Origin: an uncultured Bacilli bacterium
Lineage (GTDB): Bacteria; Bacillota_I; Bacilli_A; RFN20; CAG-826
NCBI GenBank assembly: GCA_944368975.1
Contig: CALVXI010000010.1
Span: 1 to 48,441, forward strand
Direction of reading: 5' to 3'
DNA: 48,441 bases
Of this stretch, positions 42,843-48,441 are shown piece after piece. The notes beneath the pieces are model-generated. The model had not been told where the DNA came from. It did not search any database and saw only the letters and a list, made by a program, of their open reading frames with translations. The position numbers and the translations under genes were made by a program. Within the stretch, counting starts at the first letter, position 1. Every line of letters begins with the position of its first letter.

Positions 42843-43761
42843 ATAAATGTTCCACGCTTAAATATCTTTCACCATTATCTGGTAATATTATAACAATATT
42901 TTTACCTTTATATATTTTATTATTTAAATTAACTGCAGCAGCTAAACTTGCTCCACTAGTAATTCCAGCAAATATTCCTTCAACTAAAGCTAGTTCATTA
43001 GTAAAGAAATAAGCATCATCATCACTAATATCAATAACTTCATCAATTAGTGATCTATTTAAAAGCTTTGGAATAAAATTAGCTCCAATTCCTTGAAGTT
43101 TATGAGGTCCAGCCTTTCCTTTAGTTAATAACGGGGAACTTAAAGGTTCTACACCAATAATATGAATTTTATTATTAACTTCTTTAAAACGTTTAGCACA
43201 TCCGCTAATTGTTCCACCTGTTCCAAATCCAGCTATAAAAACATCAATTTTATTATCAAGAGCATCTAAGATTTCGCGGCTTGTCGTTTCATAATGGCTT
43301 AAAGCGTTATAATCATTTTCAAATTGAGAAGGAATAAAAGAATTAGGAATTTCTTTGCTTAATTTAATTGCTTCATCTATGCTTCCTTTCATTCCAAATT
43401 CTTTTTTTGTCAACATTACTTTTGCTCCAAGAGCTTTCATCATCTTAACTCTTTCGATACTACTACTTTCAGGCATAAATATATATAATTTAAGTCCAAA
43501 ATAAGCACAAACCATTGCTAAACCAATCCCAGTATTACCACTTGTTGGTTCGATAATTACAGTCTCTTTATTAATAACTTTATTTTTTAGAGCTTTATCA
43601 ATCATATAAAAACTAGCACGATCTTTAACTGAACCAGTTGGGTTAAAACGTTCAACTTTTGCAAAGATTTTATAATTTAAATCATATTTTTTCTCTATTT
43701 TATTTAATCTAACTAATGGCGTATTACCAATACATTCTAAAATACTATTTTTATAATTCAT
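42835..43761 (-). CDS. cysK: Cysteine synthase (O-acetylserine sulfhydrylase)
   Basis: PLP enzyme that joins sulfide to O-acetylserine. The 308-aa protein shows the PLP-lysine motif RFNPTGSVKDRASFYM (K near 47), PTSGNTGIGLAMVCAYFGLK (~73), the glycine loop VFIAGFGTGGTISGCAKRF (~175), and FAGITSGASLAAAVN (~265). GAGGT stands eight to nine bases before the ATG, and a perfect 16-bp inverted repeat lies 31-75 bases upstream, possibly regulatory. First gene of the cysK-cysE pair. Confidence 0.96.
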   Translation of the reverse strand: MNYKNSILECIGNTPLVRLNKIEKKYDLNYKIFAKVERFNPTGSVKDRASFYMIDKALKNKVINKETVIIEPTSGNTGIGLAMVCAYFGLKLYIFMPESSSIERVKMMKALGAKVMLTKKEFGMKGSIDEAIKLSKEIPNSFIPSQFENDYNALSHYETTSREILDALDNKIDVFIAGFGTGGTISGCAKRFKEVNNKIHIIGVEPLSSPLLTKGKAGPHKLQGIGANFIPKLLNRSLIDEVIDISDDDAYFFTNELALVEGIFAGITSGASLAAAVNLNNKIYKGKNIVIILPDNGERYLSVEHLYD

Positions 43762-43791
43762 TGCTTTTACCTCATAAATATATTAACACTA

Positions 43792-43836
43792 AAACTCTAT
43801 AAATTTTATCGATATACTCAAAAATTTATAGAGTTT
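43792..43836. repeat. Perfect 16-bp inverted repeat upstream of cysK
   Basis: AAACTCTATAAATTTT (43792-43807) and its exact complement (43821-43836) enclose a 13-base loop. It lies in the 95-base gap between the end of the GDPD gene and cysK. No T-run follows on either strand, so a standard terminator is doubtful. On the minus strand TTGAGT within the loop and TATAGA within the arm could be promoter boxes, which would make the dyad an operator for cysK. Either role is inference. Confidence 0.6.
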
Positions 43837-43856
43837 ATAAAAAATTAAAGTAAATA

Positions 43857-44582
43857 TTATTTTCTTTTAATAATTTTAGGATCAATATATTGATAAGTAA
43901 CTGTATCACTATATTTAGAAGCAAATTCGTATTTCTCTAAATTATCAATGGTCCAAGAAATAGTAAGTCTTTTCTTAATAGATTTTTGATATTTCTTTTT
44001 ATTAAATAAAGTATAATCTAAATCTACTCCTTCGAAGAAGTTTCTAAAAATATAAGTATAAGAATCACTACTATTTACAAGTAATAAACGAGCGTATCCT
44101 TCTTTTTTAATAGGAAATAAACATTGAGGATAAAAAGAAATAATCATAATATTCGCTTTGTCTTTAATAACTTTAAGTTCTTCAATAACTTTATATGCTA
44201 ATTCTTTATAGTTTTTCTTTTTTGTATCAGGTTTAAGTTCAATGACTAAAGGAACTTCTTCGTTTACTAAATCTAATACTTCTTTTAATGTAGGTACTGT
44301 TTCTTTATTTAATAAAAGATAATTATCTTTTATTTCTTTTAAAGTTAAATCTTCAATAATTCCTTCTTTACCTGTAGTTCTTTTTAAATTAGCATCATGA
44401 CATACAATAAGTTCTTTATCTTTTGATAAATGAACATCAAGTTCAATCGCTACATCTTGTAATAAAGCATTTTTAAATGCTTCGATACTATTTTCTGTAA
44501 TTGTTTCAGTATGTAATCCTCTATGAGCGATTCCATCTAAAAACTTATAATTTAATTTCTTTATCAAATCGTCTTTTTTCAT
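43857..44582 (-). CDS. Glycerophosphodiester phosphodiesterase
   Basis: Hydrolyses glycerophosphodiesters to glycerol-3-phosphate and an alcohol. A 241-aa TIM-barrel GDPD: IAHRGLHTETITENSIEAF (~18, HRG and E-N-S), IELDVHLSKDKELIVCHDAN (E and D for Ca2+, His general acid), LVIELKPDTKK (~110). There is no signal peptide, so it is cytoplasmic. The end ITWTIDN-like segment is SWTIDNLEKYEF, as in many GDPDs. It follows an MFS transporter by two bases, so the pair may handle imported phosphodiesters, though the transporter looks like a sugar carrier. Confidence 0.94.
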   Translation of the reverse strand: MKKDDLIKKLNYKFLDGIAHRGLHTETITENSIEAFKNALLQDVAIELDVHLSKDKELIVCHDANLKRTTGKEGIIEDLTLKEIKDNYLLLNKETVPTLKEVLDLVNEEVPLVIELKPDTKKKNYKELAYKVIEELKVIKDKANIMIISFYPQCLFPIKKEGYARLLLVNSSDSYTYIFRNFFEGVDLDYTLFNKKKYQKSIKKRLTISWTIDNLEKYEFASKYSDTVTYQYIDPKIIKRK

Positions 44583-44584
44583 AA

Positions 44585-46012
44585 TTAATCATCAATATCT
44601 AAACTTTCTAAACCTTTTTTAAAACTTGTTTTATTATTTTTAACATTCTTAATAAATAAGAATATAACTAATGAAATTAATGCACAAACTAAAGCATAAA
44701 TTGGTAATATACCAAAATCAAATTCAGGAACAAGTAAAATTGATCCTAATAAGATAGGAGTAATTGTTTGAGCAGCCATTGATGAAGCATAGTAATATCC
44801 TGTAAATTTACCTATCTTTTTAGTTGTACAAAGTTCAACGACCATTGGATAAGAATTAACATGGACTAAGCTCATTCCAAATCCTTTAATAAACCAAATA
44901 AAGTATAAGAAAATAGGAAATTCGCCACTTCCTCCGCCAAATTCAACTACTGTATAAGTTAAAATTCCCCAAACTAAATATGAAATAAAAGCTAAACTTA
45001 AACCACTAACTATTGACCATTTTCTAGTTATTTTACTAGCTATATATCCACCAAGAGCAAATCCAATAACTGAACCGACTCCACCAACAATAGTATTAAT
45101 CATATTGGCACTACTACTAGCTTCAAAGAAATAAATTGTATAATTCCCCATAAAAGTAGAAATACCATTATCAGCCATAAACCAGAAAAATTCCGCAGTT
45201 AAAATTAAAATTAACATGATTTTATTAGCTTTAGTTAAAGGTTTATCATCATTAGCTTTCTCTTTTAATTCGCTAAGTTCTTCGCCTCTAGCCATATCTT
45301 GTTCAACTTCTTTTTCAATTTTATTTTCTTTAATTTTGAAAAATAAAACTAAGCAAGAAATAACCATTAATACTGAAGCCATTAAAAATGGAATTTCAAT
45401 AACCCAAATATTGTGACTTGCCCATCCTCCAACTCCGTCTTTATCTAAATAATCAGTTAAAACAAAGAATATACCAACTACAGTTGCAAAAGCTCCACCA
45501 ATATAACCCATAATATTAATGATTCCATTAGCTTTACTTCTAAGTGGTTTAGGCGTCATATCAGGCATTAAACTAACAGCTGGATTACGATACATCATCA
45601 TGAAAAAGACAACAATTGCCATCATCGCAATAACACCAGCTATATTGTTATAATGGAAAAATACAGGAATAAATGGGAAAGCCACTGCACAAACAAAAGT
45701 CCCAACTAATATATAAGGCATTCTTTTTCCTATAGGTGATTTTGTTTTATCACTTAATGCACCAAATATAGGTAACATAATTAAAGCTGCCAAATTATCA
45801 AAAGCCATAATAATTCCAACTAAATATTGAACTTCTTCTGCACTTGTAATATTAGGGAAAGTATTAGCAAAAAGTTCCGTTAAAAAAGTTGGACACCATG
45901 AATCATAAACTTGCCATAAAAGTAAAATACCAAAGAAAGCAAAACCAATAATGATTGTTCTTTTGTAATTTAATTTTAGACCTCCTTCTTCATTTTTCTT
46001 GACGTTTTCCAT
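44585..46012 (-). CDS. MFS transporter, SLC45/sucrose-carrier-like
   Basis: A 475-aa carrier with about twelve membrane helices and a charged central loop (KENKIEKEVEQDMARGEELS). Start at the ATG at 46012 (MENVKKNEEGGLKLNYKR), five to six bases after AAGAGGT; the upstream start at 46033 lacks a site and overlaps the HAD gene. The loop GALSDKTKSPIGKRMPYILV (~82) is typical of the SLC45/sucrose and GPH-like carriers, including the early WQVYDSWCPTFL. It probably moves a sugar or sugar conjugate with a cation; substrate unknown. It lies between a HAD phosphatase and the GDPD. Confidence 0.9.
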   Translation of the reverse strand: MENVKKNEEGGLKLNYKRTIIIGFAFFGILLLWQVYDSWCPTFLTELFANTFPNITSAEEVQYLVGIIMAFDNLAALIMLPIFGALSDKTKSPIGKRMPYILVGTFVCAVAFPFIPVFFHYNNIAGVIAMMAIVVFFMMMYRNPAVSLMPDMTPKPLRSKANGIINIMGYIGGAFATVVGIFFVLTDYLDKDGVGGWASHNIWVIEIPFLMASVLMVISCLVLFFKIKENKIEKEVEQDMARGEELSELKEKANDDKPLTKANKIMLILILTAEFFWFMADNGISTFMGNYTIYFFEASSSANMINTIVGGVGSVIGFALGGYIASKITRKWSIVSGLSLAFISYLVWGILTYTVVEFGGGSGEFPIFLYFIWFIKGFGMSLVHVNSYPMVVELCTTKKIGKFTGYYYASSMAAQTITPILLGSILLVPEFDFGILPIYALVCALISLVIFLFIKNVKNNKTSFKKGLESLDIDD

Positions 46013-46017
46013 AAATA

Positions 46018-46024
46018 ACCTCTT
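46018..46024 (-). promoter_or_regulatory. Ribosome binding site that fixes the MFS start
   Basis: AAGAGGT on the minus strand, five bases before the ATG at 46012. It favours that start over the one 21 bases upstream. Confidence 0.75.
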
Positions 46025-46029
46025 AAATC

Positions 46030-46704
46030 TCAATTATTTTTAAAAATTTTATCAACCAAAGGAACAAGTTCCTTTAATGAATTAATCTTATAAACATCTT
46101 CATTAATTTTACCAAAACCATAACTTGCATGAATAAAATTAACTTTGGCTTTACTTGATTCAAGATAATCTTTTAAAGTATCTCCAACGTATATAATATT
46201 ATCTATCTGATACTTATTTTTAATATATAAGATATTTTTCCATTTCTCTAAAGATGTATCTCCAGCACAAATGTGATCTATAAAATATTCATGCATCTTT
46301 AAAGAATTTAAGTAACTTTCAATATAGCCTTTATCACTATTACTAACAATAAATAACGGATATTTACTTTTTAATAAATTTAAAACTTCAATCTCATCTT
46401 GATACATCTTTCCTGGCTTATTATTTAAATCAATAATTTCTTGATTAACACACATTTTAAAATAATTTAAACCAGTATCTATATCAACATCATTAAAAGC
46501 TATTTTAACAGTTTCAATAGGGGTTAATCCCATATGTGATTTAATATCATTTAAAGTAAAACGATACTTTAAATGATTATTTATCGTTACTTTATTCCAA
46601 CTTTCACAAATATTACTTGTCGCGTCCCATAAAGTTCCATCAAGATCAAATAATATCGCGTCTTTAAAATTCGGTTCCATAAACAAAGAAATTTTATCAC
46701 TCAT
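46030..46704 (-). CDS. HAD-superfamily phosphatase (phosphoglycolate-phosphatase-like)
   Basis: A 224-aa HAD hydrolase: motif I ILFDLDGTLWDAT (Asp nucleophile ~20), motif II FIVSNSDKGYIESYL (~118), motif III Lys in LEKWKNILYIKNKY, motif IV IIYVGDTLKDYLESSKAKV (~175). The cap inserted after motif I is helical (subfamily IA). Substrate unknown; it may be a phospho-sugar or phosphoglycolate. The first ATG at 46704 is used here; a second at 46680 nearer to motif I is possible, and neither has a clear ribosome site. Its TGA is 17 bases before the MFS start. Confidence 0.9.
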   Translation of the reverse strand: MSDKISLFMEPNFKDAILFDLDGTLWDATSNICESWNKVTINNHLKYRFTLNDIKSHMGLTPIETVKIAFNDVDIDTGLNYFKMCVNQEIIDLNNKPGKMYQDEIEVLNLLKSKYPLFIVSNSDKGYIESYLNSLKMHEYFIDHICAGDTSLEKWKNILYIKNKYQIDNIIYVGDTLKDYLESSKAKVNFIHASYGFGKINEDVYKINSLKELVPLVDKIFKNN

Positions 46705-46758
46705 TAGTGTTTATTATCAATATCTAACCTAATTATTTACTAAATATTTACTTATAAT

Positions 46759-47067
46759 TTACTCTTCTATCACTTCTAATAAAAAGCTTACTGGTCTAAA
46801 TCCATCATTACAGCTAACAATTGCTTGGTTTTTATTTTTCATCCATCCATTATAAATATCATTTCCGTTATATAGTAAATTCATTATAAATGGATATAAA
46901 CTCATATAAGCACTTACACACATTCCTTGAGGAAAATCATCAATATTTTTAATTATAAAACTATCACCAATATTTAATTTACAAGGTTCTTCTATATAAT
47001 TTTCATATTGAGTGATTAAATCTTTATGTTCTACTTTCTTTATAACAGTAATCTTAACACTTTTCAT
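46759..47067 (-). CDS. TIGR04076-family protein
   Basis: A 102-aa small protein of the family known as TIGR04076. Its pattern is KITVIKKVEHKDL, EEPCKLNIGDSFIIKN, DDFPQGMCVSAYMSLYPFIM and a C-terminal AIVSCNDGFRPVSFLLEVIE (the usual V-x-C-x-D-G-x-R-P-V-x-F). Function not known. Cysteines at C28, C53 and C90 could bind metal or take part in redox. It overlaps the stop of the HAD gene upstream by 4 bases and is probably co-translated. Confidence 0.85.
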   Translation of the reverse strand: MKSVKITVIKKVEHKDLITQYENYIEEPCKLNIGDSFIIKNIDDFPQGMCVSAYMSLYPFIMNLLYNGNDIYNGWMKNKNQAIVSCNDGFRPVSFLLEVIEE

Positions 47068-47774
47068 TTATTTAATCCTTTTAAGAAATTAATTAAATCA
47101 TCCATATTACCTTGATTATAGCAGCTATAATCAAGGTTTTTAGAATTAATTAAACAGTCTGTTAATAAGAAAGTTGATACTCCAATATCTTTAATAACCA
47201 TATCTTCACTAACATCATTACCAACCATTAAGGTTTCATCGGCTTTATAATTAAGTTTATTCATTATATCCTTAAAATAATTTAAATTAGGTTTAGAATA
47301 TCTTGAATTTTCATATGTTGTAATTAAATTAAAATTATCTTTATCAATACCTGTCCAACTTAATCTTTCATAAGTAGCGACTTTAGGAAATATCGGATTG
47401 GTTGCTAATGTAATATTAAATCCTAATTCTTTACAAGTTTTAATTACTTCAACGGCTTTTGGATTTATATTACATATTTTCTTTCCTTCTTTAAAAGTTG
47501 TTTCGTAATATCTATCAAAATATTTTTCATTCTCATAAACTTTCTTTCCGTAGACACTTTCAAAGAAATTCCAAAACACTTCTTTATTAGTCTTACTTCC
47601 ATCATTTTTAATCATTAAGTAAGTACCTTTTAATATGTTATTGATAAGTTCTTTAGGTTCATATCCTAAATTCATAACATCTTTACTTAAGCTACCTAAA
47701 TAAAACTTCATAAAAGTTTCTAAATCAAATGGAAGTAAGGTTCCATCTAAATCAAACATTACATTCTTAATCAT
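47064..47774 (-). CDS. HAD-superfamily hydrolase (YjjG-like)
   Basis: A 236-aa phosphatase: motif I VMFDLDGTLLPFDLETFMKF (Asp ~8), motif II ITLATNPIFPKVATYERLSW (~125), motif III Lys in YSKPNLNYFKDIM, motif IV ETLMVGNDVSEDMVIKDIGV (~182). The helical cap and the 'N-P-I-F-P' after motif II are like those of a Bacillota group of HAD proteins with unknown substrates. AAGGTG is five to six bases before the ATG. Followed by a 4-base overlap with the TIGR04076 gene. Confidence 0.92.
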   Translation of the reverse strand: MIKNVMFDLDGTLLPFDLETFMKFYLGSLSKDVMNLGYEPKELINNILKGTYLMIKNDGSKTNKEVFWNFFESVYGKKVYENEKYFDRYYETTFKEGKKICNINPKAVEVIKTCKELGFNITLATNPIFPKVATYERLSWTGIDKDNFNLITTYENSRYSKPNLNYFKDIMNKLNYKADETLMVGNDVSEDMVIKDIGVSTFLLTDCLINSKNLDYSCYNQGNMDDLINFLKGLNK

Positions 47775-47790
47775 AATTCACCTTCATAAC

Positions 47791-47840
47791 GCTATAAGTA
47801 TAGCAAAATCTAAGATTAATTATTCAGTCAATAATTAATT
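47791..47840. promoter_or_regulatory. Candidate promoter with two dyads upstream of the HAD gene
   Basis: A dyad GCTATAAGTATAGC spans 47791-47804 and holds TATACT on the minus strand, a possible -10 box. An inverted repeat ATTAATTATT/AATAATTAAT (47815-47839) lies just upstream, with TTGACT on the minus strand in it, but at 23 bases the spacing is too long for a normal promoter. Assignment is weak. Confidence 0.3.
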
Positions 47841-47875
47841 TTATTATTATTGTTAATTTGAAATACTTAAATACA

Positions 47876-47955
47876 TTGCGCTTTTTCGAGATTTTTACTA
47901 TTTCGTACTTTGCGCTTTTTATGGTTTTTCGCTATATTTTACTTTGCGCTTTTTT
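47876..47955. repeat. 34-bp tandem repeat, two full copies and a part
   Basis: Copies at 47876-47909 and 47910-47943 share TTGCGCTTTTT at the start and end ACT; a third start (TTGCGCTTTTTT) occupies 47944-47955 before the match fades. GCGC occurs exactly at 47878, 47912 and 47946. The array ends ~12 bases before recognisable DUF4143 sequence. Confidence 0.85.
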
Positions 47956-47966
47956 AAATTGATATA

Positions 47967-48351
47967 AAAATTCATAAATATAGACCTATTTAACATTGAT
48001 TATGAAAAAACTTTTTATCTTGTAAACTCTAAAATGTCCTTTGAAAATTTAGTAGCACAAATGCTAGTAGCAAATAAACATAAGTTATATTTTTATACTC
48101 GATATAATAAGGAATTACACCGTAACGATATTGAAATTGACTTTTTATTAACTACAGGCAATAAAATATCTCAAAAGCTTATTCCTATTGAAGTTAAGTC
48201 ATCTAAAAATTATAAAACGACTTCTTTAGATAAGTTTAATGAGATATTTAAATCTCGAGTAGATTCTTCTTATATAATTCATCCTAAGAATCTCGTAATT
48301 AAAGAAAATAATATTATAGCCATTCCTATTTATATGACATTTTGTCTATAA
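47967..48351 (+). pseudogene. C-terminal remnant of a AAA+/DUF4143 ATPase
   Basis: The open frame gives IDLFNIDYEKTFYLVNSK then MSFENLVAQMLVANKHKLYF and the nuclease-like core DIEIDFLLTTGNKI ... LIPIEVKSSKNYKTTSLDKF, ending IAIPIYMTFCL. This is the last quarter of a DUF4143 protein, with an intact I-E-V-K motif. There is no ATG until 48034, and in-frame homology runs upstream of it to ~47982, so the ORF from 48034 is a fragment. All of the AAA+ part is missing; only a tandem repeat precedes it. A split by window choice is excluded because the 5' side is inside the window. Confidence 0.85.
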
Positions 48352-48441
48352 ATTATTATTTAATATAACAAAATTAGATAACAAAAATCAAGCAAAAAAT
48401 TAAAAAAGTTAATTTATTTTTAAATCAATATTTCTATAACG

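Noticed and set aside
43762-43856. T-box or SAM riboswitch before cysK
   Set aside because: The gap is only 95 bases and holds a simple dyad; no T-box sequence or multi-helix pattern is visible.
1-48441. Genetic code 4 (UGA as Trp)
   Set aside because: TGA ends several genes at the expected lengths, and Trp positions in conserved motifs are TGG.

Overview
The window is A+T-rich (very low GC by eye) and uses the standard bacterial code: TGA ends several genes (for example the sugar ABC ATPase at 2671 and the acetyltransferase at 24158) and Trp is TGG. That excludes the code-4 Mycoplasma/Spiroplasma group. It fits a low-GC Bacillota/Mycoplasmatota lineage that kept UGA as stop (Acholeplasma-like, RF39-like or Erysipelotrichia-like). 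This placement is an inference from composition, lipobox lipoproteins, GAGG-type ribosome sites and gene content; no rRNA or tRNA gene was found to confirm it.

Layout. (1) 1-1458: a decayed MATE-family exporter with two in-frame stops. (2) 1517-13228, minus strand: a tightly packed sugar-utilisation operon. A LacI-type regulator comes first, followed by a two-module carbohydrate-binding lipoprotein, a cytoplasmic glycoside-hydrolase-like enzyme, two permeases, a solute-binding lipoprotein, an ADP-ribosylglycohydrolase-like lipoprotein, an unusually long MalK-type ATPase and an RDD-like membrane protein. An intrinsic terminator follows, inside the end of the MATE pseudogene. (3) 13566-18288: a large lipoprotein, small unrecognised membrane proteins and asnS. 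(4) 18288-20080: a 23-bp tandem repeat, an SDR oxidoreductase, methylglyoxal synthase and a GNAT acetyltransferase.

(5) 20279-24829 is an accessory patch. It holds two intact AAA+/DUF4143 ATPases, a frameshifted remnant of a third, 3'-end fragments of a GNAT gene and of a CAT-family gene whose truncated ends abut, a palindrome, a hairpin terminator and a 24-bp degenerate tandem repeat, followed by an intact CAT-like gene. A fourth DUF4143 remnant lies at 47967-48351 beside a 34-bp tandem repeat.

(6) 24853-38023, minus strand, is a complete-looking cluster for a rhamnose-containing cell-surface polysaccharide: an initiating phosphoglycosyl transferase, two EpsG-like polymerase candidates, four glycosyltransferases, rfbA/C/D/B for dTDP-L-rhamnose, and a Wzx-type flippase. 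Two unknown envelope proteins and a DegV fatty-acid-binding protein sit directly upstream. (7) 41433-47774: uridine kinase, cysE-cysK cysteine synthesis, a HAD-MFS-GDPD operon, and a HAD/TIGR04076 pair.

The most notable items are the sugar operon with its modified ATPase and unassigned enzymes, the repeated decay of DUF4143 ATPase loci next to short tandem repeats, and the fused 3' remnants that record a deletion of two divergent genes. I saw no CRISPR array, tRNA, rRNA, insertion sequence or confident riboswitch.
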